64,000 nt of DNA from Roseibium sp. TrichSKD4. Lineage in GTDB: Bacteria > Pseudomonadota > Alphaproteobacteria > Rhizobiales > Stappiaceae. Under the pieces are notes generated by a model. That model did not search any database, was not told the origin of the DNA, and saw only the letters and a list, made by a program, of their open reading frames with translations. Positions 1-9,507 of this stretch are shown here, one piece after another. The stretch is from NCBI RefSeq assembly GCF_000148725.1, contig NZ_GL476310.1:94119-158118 (forward strand). Direction: 5' to 3'. A program made the translations under genes and the position numbers. Each line of letters starts with the position of its first letter. Position 1 is the stretch's first letter.

Positions 1-668
1 AGCTGGACGGTCAAGCGCGCGAAGACGGAATGACCCTCTTCCCGATCCTGCACAAAGCGTTTGTCGAAAAAGACATGGCTCTTTTGGAAGTGAACCCGCT
101 GATCGTCATGAAGGACGGTCGTCTGCGTGTTCTCGACGCCAAGGTTTCCTTCGATGGCAACGCCCTGTTCCGTCACGATGACATTATGGCGCTGCGCGAT
201 GAGACAGAGGAAGATGCCAAGGAAATCGAGGCGTCCAAATATGATCTCGCTTACGTTGCCCTTGATGGCGACATTGGATGCATGGTCAATGGCGCTGGCC
301 TTGCCATGGCAACCATGGACATCATCAAGCTCTACGGGTCCGAGCCAGCCAACTTCCTAGATGTTGGCGGCGGTGCATCCAAGGAGAAGGTGACGGCTGC
401 GTTCAAGATCATCACCTCTGATCCGAACGTGAAGGGCATCCTAGTCAACATCTTTGGTGGCATCATGCGCTGCGACGTAATCGCAGAAGGCGTTGTGGCT
501 GCGGTCAAGGAAGTTGGTCTGCAAGTTCCACTCGTTGTGCGCCTGGAAGGCACCAACGTGGAGCTTGGCAAGAAGATCATCAACGAAAGCGGCTTGAACG
601 TGATTGCTGCTGATGACCTCGACGACGCCGCCCAGAAAATCGTGAAAGCCGTGAAGGGGGGCGCATAA
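1..668 (+). CDS. sucC: Succinyl-CoA synthetase beta subunit, 3' part
   Basis: This is the C-terminal ~221 residues of the ATP-grasp beta subunit of succinate-CoA ligase, which makes succinate and ATP (or GTP) from succinyl-CoA in the TCA cycle. The frame is open from base 3, so the start lies before the window; the full family is about 390-400 residues. The visible part holds the end of the ATP-grasp fold ([15 protein letters not shown]) and the C-terminal ligase domain ([27 protein letters not shown]). Its TAA overlaps the ATG of sucD by one base (TAATG), so the two subunits are translationally coupled. Identification is secure; only the 5' end is missing. Confidence 0.97.
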   Translation, partial: LDGQAREDGMTLFPILHKAFVEKDMALLEVNPLIVMKDGRLRVLDAKVSFDGNALFRHDDIMALRDETEEDAKEIEASKYDLAYVALDGDIGCMVNGAGLAMATMDIIKLYGSEPANFLDVGGGASKEKVTAAFKIITSDPNVKGILVNIFGGIMRCDVIAEGVVAAVKEVGLQVPLVVRLEGTNVELGKKIINESGLNVIAADDLDDAAQKIVKAVKGGA

Positions 669-1576
669 TGTCCATCCTCGTCAATAAAGACACGAAAATC
701 ATCGTTCAGGGCCTGACCGGCAAAACCGGTTCTTTCCACACGGAACAGGCTCTTCAATACTATGGCACCCAGATGGTGGCCGGTGTTCACCCGAAAAAGG
801 GTGGCGAAAGCTGGACCTCCAACCTTGATGCAGATGCCAAGCTGCCGATCTACGCTTCCGTTGGCGAAGCCAAGGAAGCAACGGGCGCTGATGCATCCGT
901 GATCTACGTTCCGCCAGCAGGTGCCGGTGCGGCGATCATCGAAGCCATCGATGCGGAAATCCCGTTCATCTCCTGCATCACCGAAGGTATTCCGGTTGCC
1001 GACATGGTCAAGGTGAAGCGTCGGTTGGAAAAATCCAACTCTCGCCTGCTCGGCCCGAACTGCCCGGGCATCCTGACCCCTGAAGAGTGCAAGATCGGCA
1101 TCATGCCGGGCTCCATCTTCAAGAAGGGCTCTGTTGGTGTGGTTTCCCGCTCCGGCACTCTGACCTATGAAGCTGTGTTCCAGACATCCAATGCTGGTCT
1201 TGGCCAGACAACGGCTGTGGGCATTGGCGGCGACCCGGTCAAGGGCACAGAGTTCATCGACGTTCTGGAAATGTTCCTGGCTGACGATGAAACTCAATCC
1301 ATCATCATGATCGGTGAGATTGGTGGTTCGGCGGAAGAAGAAGCCGCCCAGTTCATCAAGGACGAAGCCAAAAAGGGCCGCAACAAGCCGATGGCTGGTT
1401 TCATTGCAGGTCGTACAGCGCCTCCAGGCCGCACCATGGGTCACGCAGGTGCCGTGATTTCCGGTGGCAAGGGCGGTGCTGAAGACAAGATTGCTGCGAT
1501 GGAAGATGCCGGTATCAAGGTTTCTCCATCTCCGGCAAAGCTCGGCGAGACCCTTCTGGAAGTCCTGAAAGGCTAA
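668..1576 (+). CDS. sucD: Succinyl-CoA synthetase alpha subunit
   Basis: The 302-residue alpha subunit pairs with SucC. An N-terminal CoA-binding Rossmann fold ([12 protein letters not shown], residues ~10-21) is followed by the ligase domain. The phosphorylated active-site histidine is visible as His259 in TMGHAGA, and the glycine-rich motif GPNCPGI sits near residue 129. Length and motifs are normal for the family. The start ATG overlaps the sucC stop. A 210-bp gap with repeats and hairpins separates it from sucA, so sucA may be read both through from here and separately. Confidence 0.98.
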   Translation: MSILVNKDTKIIVQGLTGKTGSFHTEQALQYYGTQMVAGVHPKKGGESWTSNLDADAKLPIYASVGEAKEATGADASVIYVPPAGAGAAIIEAIDAEIPFISCITEGIPVADMVKVKRRLEKSNSRLLGPNCPGILTPEECKIGIMPGSIFKKGSVGVVSRSGTLTYEAVFQTSNAGLGQTTAVGIGGDPVKGTEFIDVLEMFLADDETQSIIMIGEIGGSAEEEAAQFIKDEAKKGRNKPMAGFIAGRTAPPGRTMGHAGAVISGGKGGAEDKIAAMEDAGIKVSPSPAKLGETLLEVLKG

Positions 1577-1601
1577 CAGTGGAAGAATTGCGTGGGTTGG
1601 T

Positions 1602-1616
1602 CGTAAACTATTTACG
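1602..1616. repeat. Short palindrome after sucD
   Basis: CGTAAA and TTTACG are perfect 6-bp inverted arms around CTA, 26 bases after the sucD stop. No T-run follows, so it is not a typical terminator; it could be an operator half or chance. Confidence 0.3.
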
Positions 1617-1727
1617 ATTGACCCGCCTAGATGACAGGATACGAATGTGGCGCACTGATCCGCGCCACGTTCGGAATTGAGGGGGCCAGCGTCCCTCGGA
1701 TGTCTGGTCTGAAAAGGAACCGGGTGT

Positions 1728-1775
1728 GGGCAAACCTCCTTTGCCCGCCGAAACATAAGGGCGGGGCAAACCTCC
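1728..1775 (+). promoter_or_regulatory. Repeat and alternative hairpins upstream of sucA
   Basis: GGGCAAACCTCC occurs twice as a direct repeat (1728-1739 and 1764-1775). GGGCAAA at 1728-1734 can pair with TTTGCCC at 1740-1746, leaving CCTCC in the loop. Alternatively, TTTGCCCGCC at 1740-1749 can pair with GGCGGGGCAAA at 1760-1770 with one bulge. The two stems share bases and exclude each other, as in attenuators. The segment ends 11 bases before the sucA ATG, whose own Shine-Dalgarno is weak. A regulatory role is inferred only from this layout. Confidence 0.35.
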
Positions 1776-1786
1776 GCTAAAAAGAC

Positions 1787-4771
1787 ATGGCACGGCAGGA
1801 AGCGAACCAACAATTCGCACTGACGTCGTTGCTTTACGGCGCCAACGCAGCCTATATCGAAGAGCTTTATGCGAAGTACAAATCCGATCCGAACTCGGTC
1901 GATGCCGAGTGGCAGGATTTCTTTGCCGCTTTTCAAGATGAAAAGGACGCTGTGCTCAAGGAAGCACGTGGCGCTCCGTGGAAGCGCAAGGACTGGCCGA
2001 TAGAGGCAAGCGGCGACCTCGTCAACGCGTTTGATGGCAATTGGGGCCCAATCGAACAGAAACTTGGCGACAAGCTGAAAAAGAAGGCCGCTGACAAGGG
2101 TGAGCCGGTCTCTGAAGCCGAAGTTCATCAGGCAACACGGGATTCCGTTCGCGCTCTCATGATGATCCGTGCGTACCGAATGCGCGGTCACTTGCATGCA
2201 GACCTTGATCCGCTCGGTCTTGCTGGCAAGGGTGATCATGAAGAGCTGCACCCGTCTTCTTATGGCTTTACGGAAGCTGATTGGGATCGCCGGATTTTCA
2301 TCGATCACGTTCTCGGGCTGGAATACGCCACGATCCGGGAAATGCTTGATATCCTGAAGCGGACCTATTGCTCGACCCTTGGCGTCGAGTTCATGCATAT
2401 TTCAGACCCGGCTGCGAAATCCTGGATCCAGCAGCGCATTGAGGGGCCGGACAAGCAGGTCGCCTTCACTGCACAGGGCAAAAAAGCCATCCTGAACAAG
2501 CTGATCGAGGCTGAAGGTTTCGAAAAGTTTTTGGATGTCAAATACACCGGCACCAAACGTTTTGGTCTTGATGGCGGCGAGGCGCTGATTCCTGCTCTGG
2601 AGCAGATCATCAAGCGCGGCGGTCAGATGGGGCTGAAGGACATTGTCCTTGGCATGGCACACCGTGGTCGCCTGAACGTTTTGACCCAAGTGATGGGCAA
2701 ACCACACCGGGCTGTGTTCCACGAGTTCAAGGGCGGCTCCTATGCGCCGGACGACGTGGAAGGCTCTGGCGATGTGAAGTACCACCTCGGCGCGTCGTCT
2801 GACCGGATTTTTGACGACAACAAGGTTCACCTGTCTCTGACAGCCAACCCGTCTCACCTTGAAATCGTCAACCCGGTTGTGCTGGGTAAGTCCCGTGCAA
2901 AGCAGGATCAACTCTCTGCAAGAGACGGTCGTTTCATCGAAACAACGGAAGTGGATCGCTCAAACGTTCTGCCGTTGTTGCTCCATGGTGATGCGGCATT
3001 CGCTGGGCAGGGTGTTGTCGCCGAGTGTTTTGGGCTGTCCGCTCTACGCGGTCACCGCACCGGTGGCTCGATCCATGTGATCATCAACAACCAGATCGGC
3101 TTTACGACGAACCCGCGTTTCTCGCGCTCGTCTCCGTATCCGTCCGACATGGCGAAGGTGATCGAATCTCCGATCCTGCACGTCAATGCGGATGATCCGG
3201 AAGCTGTTGTCTTCGCGGCCAAAGTTGCGATTGAGTACCGCCAGACCTTTGGTCGTCCGGTGGTTATCGACATGATCTGTTATCGCCGCTTTGGTCACAA
3301 CGAAGGTGATGAGCCAGCGTTCACCCAGCCGATCATGTATCGCAAGATCCGCAAGCATCAGACAACCCTCCAGCTCTACTCTGATCGCCTGCTCAAGGAA
3401 GGCGTCGTGTCGGCTGAAGAAGTCGATCAGATGAAAGCTGCGTGGCGGACGCATCTGGACGGCGAATTTGATTCCGGAGATGCGTTCAAGCCGAATAAGG
3501 CAGACTGGCTGGACGGTAAATGGTCTGGAATGAAGCGTGCCAAGGATGAAGATGATCCGCGTCGCGGTCAGACCGGTATTCCTATGGCTGAACTCAAGGA
3601 GCTGGGCCGCGCGCTGACGCATGTGCCGGAAGGCTTCAACATTCACCGCACAATCGCGCGTTTCATGAAGAACCGTGAACGCATGATTGAAACAGGTGAG
3701 GGCCTCGATTGGGCAACGGCAGAAGCGCTCGCTTTTGGCAGCCTGATGAAAGAGGGCCACCCGGTTCGCCTGTCCGGTCAGGACTGTGAACGTGGCACGT
3801 TCTCGCAGCGCCATTCCGTTCTGTACGATCAGGAAGATGAAAGCCGCTACATTCCTCTCAATCATGTGGGTGAGGGCGCAGAGCGCTACGAGGTGATTAA
3901 CTCGATGCTCTCGGAAGAGGCGGTTCTGGGCTTTGAGTATGGGTATTCGCTGGCCGAACCAAACGCTCTGACCATGTGGGAAGCCCAGTTCGGTGACTTT
4001 GCCAACGGCGCTCAGGTTCTGTTTGACCAGTTCATCTCGTCCGGTGAACGCAAATGGCTGCGCATGTCAGGTCTCGTTTGTCTTCTGCCCCATGGCTATG
4101 AAGGCCAAGGGCCTGAACACTCTTCGGCACGTTTGGAGCGTTTCCTCCAGCTGTGCGCGGAAGACAACATGCAGGTCGCAAACTGTACGACGCCATCGAA
4201 CTACTTCCACATTCTACGCCGTCAGCTGAAGCGGGATATCCGTAAGCCGCTGATCCTGATGACGCCGAAGTCACTGCTACGTCACAAGCGGGCTGTGTCC
4301 AAGCTATCCGAACTTGGTGAGGATTCCACTTTCCACCGTCTCCTGTGGGATGACGCGGAAATGGGAACATCTGAAACCAAATTGGTGGCCGACGACAAGA
4401 TCCGCCGTGTAGTCCTATGTTCGGGCAAGGTCTACTTTGACCTACTGGAAGAGCGTGAAAAGCGCGGCATCGATGATGTCTATCTGATGCGTGTCGAGCA
4501 ACTCTACCCGTTTCCTAAAAAAGCTCTGACTCATGAGCTGAACCGATTCCAGAACGCGACTGACATTGTTTGGTGTCAGGAAGAGCCGAAGAACATGGGC
4601 AGTTGGTTCTTTGCGGAGCCGTATATCGAGTGGGTGCTCGACCAGATCGCTCACAAGGTCAAACGTCCGCGTTACACCGGCCGTAATGCGATGGCCTCGA
4701 CCGCGACCGGCTTGATGTCTGCGCACCAGGCGCAGCTCAAGGCGTTCCTGGACGACACATTTTCCGACTGA
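1787..4771 (+). CDS. sucA: 2-oxoglutarate dehydrogenase E1 component
   Basis: The 994-residue thiamine-diphosphate-dependent E1 decarboxylates 2-oxoglutarate and passes the succinyl group to the lipoyl arm of SucB. The N-terminal E1 extension reads LYGANAAYIEELYAKYKSDP, followed by the active-site strand MAHRGRLNVL and the ThDP/Mg region (RRFGHNEGDEPAFTQP). The C-terminal transketolase-like half contains GQDCERGTFSQRH and LPHGYEGQGPEHSSAR. The length is slightly above the E. coli protein and normal for Rhizobiales. A strong hairpin lies between it and sucB. Confidence 0.98.
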   Translation: MARQEANQQFALTSLLYGANAAYIEELYAKYKSDPNSVDAEWQDFFAAFQDEKDAVLKEARGAPWKRKDWPIEASGDLVNAFDGNWGPIEQKLGDKLKKKAADKGEPVSEAEVHQATRDSVRALMMIRAYRMRGHLHADLDPLGLAGKGDHEELHPSSYGFTEADWDRRIFIDHVLGLEYATIREMLDILKRTYCSTLGVEFMHISDPAAKSWIQQRIEGPDKQVAFTAQGKKAILNKLIEAEGFEKFLDVKYTGTKRFGLDGGEALIPALEQIIKRGGQMGLKDIVLGMAHRGRLNVLTQVMGKPHRAVFHEFKGGSYAPDDVEGSGDVKYHLGASSDRIFDDNKVHLSLTANPSHLEIVNPVVLGKSRAKQDQLSARDGRFIETTEVDRSNVLPLLLHGDAAFAGQGVVAECFGLSALRGHRTGGSIHVIINNQIGFTTNPRFSRSSPYPSDMAKVIESPILHVNADDPEAVVFAAKVAIEYRQTFGRPVVIDMICYRRFGHNEGDEPAFTQPIMYRKIRKHQTTLQLYSDRLLKEGVVSAEEVDQMKAAWRTHLDGEFDSGDAFKPNKADWLDGKWSGMKRAKDEDDPRRGQTGIPMAELKELGRALTHVPEGFNIHRTIARFMKNRERMIETGEGLDWATAEALAFGSLMKEGHPVRLSGQDCERGTFSQRHSVLYDQEDESRYIPLNHVGEGAERYEVINSMLSEEAVLGFEYGYSLAEPNALTMWEAQFGDFANGAQVLFDQFISSGERKWLRMSGLVCLLPHGYEGQGPEHSSARLERFLQLCAEDNMQVANCTTPSNYFHILRRQLKRDIRKPLILMTPKSLLRHKRAVSKLSELGEDSTFHRLLWDDAEMGTSETKLVADDKIRRVVLCSGKVYFDLLEEREKRGIDDVYLMRVEQLYPFPKKALTHELNRFQNATDIVWCQEEPKNMGSWFFAEPYIEWVLDQIAHKVKRPRYTGRNAMASTATGLMSAHQAQLKAFLDDTFSD

Positions 4772-4779
4772 TGATTGAA

Positions 4780-4810
4780 TTGGGGGCAGAACCTGCCCCC
4801 AACCGTTTTT
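4780..4810 (+). terminator. Hairpin with T-run between sucA and sucB
   Basis: TTGGGGGCAG (4780-4789) and CTGCCCCCAA (4793-4802) form a perfect 10-bp stem with a 3-base loop, followed by CCGTTTTT. It has the form of an intrinsic terminator but sits inside the suc operon, 9 bases after the sucA stop and 30 bases before the sucB ATG. It may act as a partial terminator or an mRNA 3'-end stabiliser. Confidence 0.75.
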
Positions 4811-4840
4811 GGCCAAGGCTAAGTTTAAGAGAAGGCAACC

Positions 4841-6355
4841 ATGGCAACCGAAATCCGCGTGCCCACTTTGGGTGAATCCGTATCCGAAGCCACCATTGCG
4901 CAATGGTTCAAGAAGCCGGGCGACGCGATTACCGCGGACGAACCGATTGTTGAGCTTGAAACCGACAAGGTCACCGTTGAAGTTCCAGCGCCTGCGTCTG
5001 GAACGCTTGAAAGCATTGTCGTGAACGAAGGCGACACCGTCGAAGTTGGCGCTCTGCTCGGCCAGATCGCAGATGGCGCTGGTGCAGCTACCGCTCCTGC
5101 TGCCGCGGCAGCTGCAGAAGCCCCGGCTGCTCCAGCAGCTGCCGCTGGCGGTAATGTTGTTGACGTTGTGACCCCGAGCGCTGGTGAATCTGTTACTGAG
5201 GCCGAAGTTGGCGAATGGAGCGTGAAGGTTGGTGACGTTGTCAAAGCCGATGACACGCTCGTTGAACTGGAAACCGACAAGGCTGCTCAGGAAGTTCCGG
5301 CCCCTGTTGCAGGCACGGTCGTGAAGATTGCCGCTGAAACCGGCGCAACTGTTGAGCCAGGCACTCTTCTTTGCCAAATCGATACGTCCGGTGCAGGCGC
5401 CTCAGCTGCTGCGGCTGCTGTCAGCGCTCCAGCTGCGGCCCCGGCTCCTGCTGCGTCCGGCACGTCCATGCCGCCAGCACCAAGCGCTGCCAAGATGATT
5501 GCCGAGAAGAACATCGCCGCTGATCAGGTTGTCGGGTCCGGCAAGCGCGGTCAGGTTCTCAAGGGCGACGTGATTGCAGCTGCTTCGGCTGGTATTAACG
5601 CACCAGCACCTGCCGCAACGGCTGTCCCGCGTGGTCCGGTTGCAGCGGACGATGAAGTGCGTGAAGAGCGCGTTCGCATGACCAAGCTGCGCCAAACCAT
5701 CGCGCGCCGTCTGAAAGATGCTCAGAATTCCGCTGCCATGCTCACCACTTACAATGAAGTGGACATGGGCCCGGTCATGGAGCTGCGCAAGCAGTACAAG
5801 GACCTGTTTGAGAAGAAACACGGCGTCAAGCTCGGCTTCATGGGCTTCTTCACCAAGGCTGTCTGCCATGCGTTGAAGGAAATCCCGGCTGTGAACGCCG
5901 AGATCGACGGCACAGACATGATCTACAAGAACTTCTGCCACATTGGTGTTGCGGTTGGCACAGACAAGGGTCTTGTGGTTCCGGTCGTTCGCGATGCGGA
6001 TCAGATGTCGATTGCAGAAGTTGAGCAGGAAATCGGGAACCTTGGCCGCAAGGCGCGGGACGGCAAGCTCGGTATGGCTGACATGACCGGCGGTACTTTC
6101 ACCATCTCAAACGGTGGTGTCTACGGCTCGCTGATGTCCTCACCGATCCTGAACGCCCCGCAGTCCGGTATTCTGGGCATGCACAAGATTCAGGAACGCC
6201 CGATGGCTGTGAACGGTCAAGTTGTTATCCGCCCGATGATGTATCTGGCGCTTTCCTATGACCACCGGATTGTTGATGGCAAAGAAGCTGTGACCTTCCT
6301 TGTTCGCGTCAAGGAAAGCCTCGAAGATCCACAACGTCTGGTCCTCGACCTTTAA
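4841..6355 (+). CDS. sucB: 2-oxoglutarate dehydrogenase E2 (dihydrolipoyl succinyltransferase), two lipoyl domains
   Basis: This 504-residue core subunit transfers succinyl from lipoate to CoA. Two lipoyl domains are present: residues ~2-77 with the lipoylated Lys43 in ELETDKV, and ~106-182 with Lys147 in ELETDKA. Ala/Pro-rich linkers join them. An E3/E1-binding domain follows (~212-248, [12 protein letters not shown]...[13 protein letters not shown]), then the catalytic domain (~275-504) with the active-site motif [12 protein letters not shown] near the C-terminus. E. coli SucB has one lipoyl domain and ~405 residues; the second domain accounts for the extra length. The start is supported by GAAGG 6 bases upstream of the ATG. 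Confidence 0.97.
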   Translation: MATEIRVPTLGESVSEATIAQWFKKPGDAITADEPIVELETDKVTVEVPAPASGTLESIVVNEGDTVEVGALLGQIADGAGAATAPAAAAAAEAPAAPAAAAGGNVVDVVTPSAGESVTEAEVGEWSVKVGDVVKADDTLVELETDKAAQEVPAPVAGTVVKIAAETGATVEPGTLLCQIDTSGAGASAAAAAVSAPAAAPAPAASGTSMPPAPSAAKMIAEKNIAADQVVGSGKRGQVLKGDVIAAASAGINAPAPAATAVPRGPVAADDEVREERVRMTKLRQTIARRLKDAQNSAAMLTTYNEVDMGPVMELRKQYKDLFEKKHGVKLGFMGFFTKAVCHALKEIPAVNAEIDGTDMIYKNFCHIGVAVGTDKGLVVPVVRDADQMSIAEVEQEIGNLGRKARDGKLGMADMTGGTFTISNGGVYGSLMSSPILNAPQSGILGMHKIQERPMAVNGQVVIRPMMYLALSYDHRIVDGKEAVTFLVRVKESLEDPQRLVLDL

Positions 6356-6429
6356 GGTCAGAATCACGCCAGTAGCGATATGGGAATCCAGATTGGATAC
6401 CCTTTCGCTTTGGCGAAGGTCAGGTTTTG

Positions 6430-6455
6430 GATATCTCATGCTGTCATGAGATATC
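6430..6455. promoter_or_regulatory. Perfect 11-bp inverted repeat upstream of lysE-like gene
   Basis: GATATCTCATG (6430-6440) and CATGAGATATC (6445-6455) are perfect complements separated by CTGT. The repeat ends 25 bases before the ATG of the LysE-type exporter. No T-run follows on the plus strand, so a repressor operator or a 5'-UTR hairpin is more likely than a terminator. The cognate regulator is not identifiable here. Confidence 0.55.
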
Positions 6456-6480
6456 TGACTGATCGAAGAAGGAAAATGGC

Positions 6481-7095
6481 ATGAGCATCGAGTTTCTGAT
6501 CGCGGCCTTTATCGTCGTGCTGATACCTGGCACTGGCGTGGTCTATACGGTTGCGGTCGGGCTCGGTAAGGGGCGGCAGGCTTCTCTCGCCGCCGCTCTC
6601 GGCTGCACCTTCGGCATCGTGCCTGCCATTCTGGCGTCGCTGGTTGGCCTTTCGGCTCTTATGCATACCAGCGCGCTGGTGTTTCAGGCGGTGAAATATG
6701 CCGGGGTGGCCTATCTTCTTTATCTGGCTTGGCAAACCTTGCGTGACAGCGGCCCGATGGACCTGAAAGCCGACCGCGCCAGCGGGAAAAGCTTTTGGGG
6801 CATTGCCACATCCGGTGCCCTGATCAACGTTCTCAATCCAAAGCTGACCGTGTTCTTTCTGGCGTTTCTTCCTCAGTTCATCGTTCCGGGAAGCGGATCG
6901 GAAACCGCCCAGATGCTGGCGATGAGCGGAACATTTATGGCAATGACATTCGGTGTGTTTATCATCTACGGCCAGTTCGCGGCAGCTGTCGGAGACAAGG
7001 TGCTGCGCAGTGAGCGCGTCCTCAAATGGATGCGACGGTCCATTGCGGCAACCTTTGCAGGCTTTGGTGTTCGACTGGCCTTCAGCGAACGCTGA
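6481..7095 (+). CDS. LysE/RhtB-family amino-acid exporter
   Basis: A 204-residue inner-membrane protein of the LysE/RhtB family, which exports amino acids or their analogues. The N-terminal family signature is [33 protein letters not shown] shortened here to its key parts: P-G-x-G near residues 16-19 and the G-R-x-x-x-x-x-A-x-G pattern after it. About six hydrophobic segments are visible, with the [16 protein letters not shown] motif in the middle. AAGGA precedes the ATG. It lies between sucB and lpdA, so it may be co-transcribed with TCA genes, though a perfect inverted repeat just upstream suggests its own control. The substrate cannot be told from sequence. Confidence 0.9.
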   Translation: MSIEFLIAAFIVVLIPGTGVVYTVAVGLGKGRQASLAAALGCTFGIVPAILASLVGLSALMHTSALVFQAVKYAGVAYLLYLAWQTLRDSGPMDLKADRASGKSFWGIATSGALINVLNPKLTVFFLAFLPQFIVPGSGSETAQMLAMSGTFMAMTFGVFIIYGQFAAAVGDKVLRSERVLKWMRRSIAATFAGFGVRLAFSER

Positions 7096-7172
7096 TCAGG
7101 CCTCGATTTGAATTTGATATTCGCGGCCACCTGGCTGCAGGAAACGAGATAAAAAGGCAAAAGGGATCGAAA

Positions 7173-8576
7173 ATGGCCCAATATGATCTTGTCGTCATTG
7201 GCACCGGCCCGGGCGGCTATGTATGTGCGATTAAGGCAGCGCAACTCGGCCTGAAGACGGCTGTAGTTGAAAAACGCGCCACACTCGGCGGCACCTGCCT
7301 GAACATTGGCTGTATCCCGTCCAAGGCCCTGCTGCATGCTTCTGAAATGTTCCATGAAGCCGGTCACGGCTTTGAAAAGCTGGGCATCAAGGTTTCCAAG
7401 CCGAAGCTCGATTTTGGCGCGATGATGCAGCACAAGACCGATGTAGTCGATGCCAATGTCAGCGGCGTCTCCTTCTTGATGAAAAAGAACAAGATCGACG
7501 TTCACACCGGCACCGGTAAAGTTCTGGGTCAGGGCAAAGTCGAAGTGACCGCTGAAGACGGGTCCACATCGACACTCGGCACCAAAAACATCGTGATTGC
7601 CACCGGCTCCGATGTGATGCCGCTGCCGGGCGTCGAAATAGACGAAAAACAAATCGTGTCCTCCACCGGCGCATTGGAACTGGAAAAGGTTCCGGGCAAA
7701 ATGGTTGTCGTTGGCGGCGGTGTGATTGGCCTTGAGCTTGGCTCTGTTTACAGCCGTCTTGGATCAGAAGTCACCGTCGTGGAGTTCATGGATAAGATCC
7801 TTGGGCCGATGGATGGCGATGTTTCCAAGAACTTCAACCGCATCCTGAAAAAGCAGGGCATGAAGTTCAAACTCTCCTCCAAGGTCACCGGCGTTGAGAA
7901 AAAGGGCAAGGGCCTTGCCGTTTCTGTCGAACCTGCCAAGGGCGGGGACGCAGAAGTGATGGATGCAGATGTGGTGCTGGTCGCGATTGGTCGCCGTCCT
8001 TACACAGAAGGCCTCGGTCTTGAGGGTGCAGGGGTTGCGCTGGATGACCGTGGACGTGTTGCCATCGACGCGCATTTCAAGACTAATGTCGATGGCATCT
8101 ACGCCATTGGCGATGTGGTCGTAGGCCCGATGCTGGCCCACAAGGCGGAAGACGAAGGCGTTGCCGTAGCCGAGCTTCTGGCCGGTCAAAAGCCGCATGT
8201 AAACTATGATGTCATCCCAGGCGTGGTCTACACCCAGCCGGAAGTTGCCTCTGTGGGCAAGACAGAAGAAGAGCTGAAGGCAGCTGGCGTCAATTACAAG
8301 GCGGGCAAATTCGCCTACACCGCAAATGGTCGCGCTCGTGCCATGAATGCGACCGACGGCTTTGCCAAGGTTCTGGCTGACGCTGAAACAGACCGTGTGC
8401 TCGGTGTTCACATCATCGGCTTTGGCGCTGGTGAAATGATCCACGAAGCCGCTGTCCTGATGGAATTCGGCGGCTCGTCCGAAGATCTCGGCCGCACTTG
8501 CCACGCGCACCCGACCATGTCGGAAGCTGTTAAAGAAGCCGCCATGGCCGTCTTTGCCAAGCCGATCCATTCCTGA
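7173..8576 (+). CDS. lpdA: Dihydrolipoyl dehydrogenase (E3)
   Basis: A 467-residue flavoprotein that reoxidises the dihydrolipoyl groups of the 2-oxoacid dehydrogenase complexes with NAD+. FAD-binding GTGPGG lies at residues 10-15 and the redox disulfide Cys42/Cys47 in [12 protein letters not shown]-binding [13 protein letters not shown] and the C-terminal dimer domain with the catalytic His (HAHPTMSE) are present. The frame is open further upstream, but homologues begin at [10 protein letters not shown], and AAGGGATCGAAA precedes that ATG. Its position after sucAB makes it the likely E3 of this complex. Confidence 0.97.
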   Translation: MAQYDLVVIGTGPGGYVCAIKAAQLGLKTAVVEKRATLGGTCLNIGCIPSKALLHASEMFHEAGHGFEKLGIKVSKPKLDFGAMMQHKTDVVDANVSGVSFLMKKNKIDVHTGTGKVLGQGKVEVTAEDGSTSTLGTKNIVIATGSDVMPLPGVEIDEKQIVSSTGALELEKVPGKMVVVGGGVIGLELGSVYSRLGSEVTVVEFMDKILGPMDGDVSKNFNRILKKQGMKFKLSSKVTGVEKKGKGLAVSVEPAKGGDAEVMDADVVLVAIGRRPYTEGLGLEGAGVALDDRGRVAIDAHFKTNVDGIYAIGDVVVGPMLAHKAEDEGVAVAELLAGQKPHVNYDVIPGVVYTQPEVASVGKTEEELKAAGVNYKAGKFAYTANGRARAMNATDGFAKVLADAETDRVLGVHIIGFGAGEMIHEAAVLMEFGGSSEDLGRTCHAHPTMSEAVKEAAMAVFAKPIHS

Positions 8577-8603
8577 GTTTTTCAGGACGTTTATGAAGTT
8601 TCT

Positions 8604-8634
8604 AAACCCGGGGCTCCGCTCCGGGTTTTTTGGT
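8604..8634 (+). terminator. Intrinsic terminator of lpdA
   Basis: AAACCCGG (8604-8611) pairs with CCGGGTTT (8621-8628) and the right arm runs into a T-tract; it lies 28 bases past the lpdA stop. Confidence 0.85.
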
Positions 8635-8697
8635 TGTTTTTGAGGGCTCCCCACAGCGTCGTCCCGGTAGGGCTCGGAAATTTCCCCTTGTTCAGGC

Positions 8698-9030
8698 GTC
8701 ATCCCCGACTTGATCGGGGATCCATTGAATTCCAGAGCACAAGGAAGGGAGCAACGAGCTCTCTGCCTCATAGCAAACCCGGCGCCATGGTGCCAAACTG
8801 AGTGGCATATTGGGTCCCCGATCAAGTCGGGGATAACGCTGGGTGCGAGAGAGGGTTTCTCTGAAGTACATGACGCCAACCAGCACCTTTTCGGGTCCCT
8901 CAACCGACGAGTTCAACCCGTCTGCGGTCATCACCGGACTTGATCCGGTGATCCATTCCGTGATTCAGCCAACTCCTTGTCTAGTCGATAGAATTCGCTA
9001 TGGATCCCACGGTCAAGCCGTGGGATGACC
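8698..9030. repeat. Cluster of four REP-like palindromes in two inverted pairs
   Basis: The 494-bp stretch between lpdA and the merR-like gene holds no convincing gene. It has four 18-23-bp hairpins with a constant 5-base loop. Copy 1 (8701-8721) has arms ATCCCCGA/TCGGGGAT and loop CTTGA. Copy 2 (8815-8833) is reversed, with loop TCAAG. Copy 3 (8930-8952) has arms ATCACCGGA/TCCGGTGAT and loop CTTGA. Copy 4 (9004-9026) is reversed, with arms ATCCCACGG/CCGTGGGAT and loop TCAAG. Stem bases differ between copies but stay paired, and the flanks GTCATC and GGATCCAT recur. This is the form of interspersed palindromic elements (REP/REPIN type) common in alphaproteobacteria. Confidence 0.85.
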
Positions 9031-9070
9031 CATGGAGGATCGGTCAACGCTTCAGTGTGATTAGGCTCCC

Positions 9071-9490
9071 TTAATGCTCCCCCTTGCACAGCCGGTGATC
9101 GCCGAACGCCTTCAAGACATTGCAGTCGGCGATGGCGTGGGTGCCGGTGCAACTTTGGGTGATGCGCAGGAGTTCGGCCTCAAGACGTTGTAGCTGGGCG
9201 ATGCGCGTGCGGATGTTTTGAAGCTGCTCGCTGGCAATACGGTCCGCGTCAGCGCAAGGGGCGTCTGGGTGGCTGCTCAGGTCTAAAAGTTCACGGATAG
9301 CCATCATCGGCAGACCAAGGTCGCGGCCATGGCGGATGAAGGTCAGGCGCTCCAGATCCCGTTCCGTGTAGCGGCGCTGGTTGCCTTCGGTGCGGATCGG
9401 CTCCTCGATCAAGCCTTCTTTCTCGTAATAGCGGATGGTCGGCACTTTCACGCCGGTGCGCCGGGAAAGGTCTCCGATTGAAAAATCCAT
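9071..9490 (-). CDS. MerR-family transcriptional regulator, probably metal-responsive
   Basis: A 139-residue MerR-type activator. The N-terminal winged helix reads FSIGDLSRRTGVKVPTIRYYEKEGL, followed by NQRRYTERDLERLTFI. A long dimerisation helix comes next, and the C-terminal part has several cysteines and histidines (HPDAPCADADR, QSCTGTHAIADCN, HRLCKGEH) suited to metal binding, as in ZntR/PbrR/CueR relatives. The frame extends upstream, but MDFSIGDLS matches the family N-terminus and leaves room for the divergent promoter. It diverges from a cation transporter whose promoter has the MerR architecture, so it probably controls that gene. Zinc, lead or cadmium are plausible ligands; the metal is not proved. 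Confidence 0.88.
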   Translation of the reverse strand: MDFSIGDLSRRTGVKVPTIRYYEKEGLIEEPIRTEGNQRRYTERDLERLTFIRHGRDLGLPMMAIRELLDLSSHPDAPCADADRIASEQLQNIRTRIAQLQRLEAELLRITQSCTGTHAIADCNVLKAFGDHRLCKGEH

Positions 9491-9507
9491 TTTTCTCACT
9501 TTAGCTC

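Noticed and set aside
332-2398. 688-residue open frame on the minus strand opposite sucC/sucD/sucA
   Set aside because: It mirrors three certain genes in the codon-phase that often stays open opposite GC-rich coding sequence; the translation has no recognisable domain.
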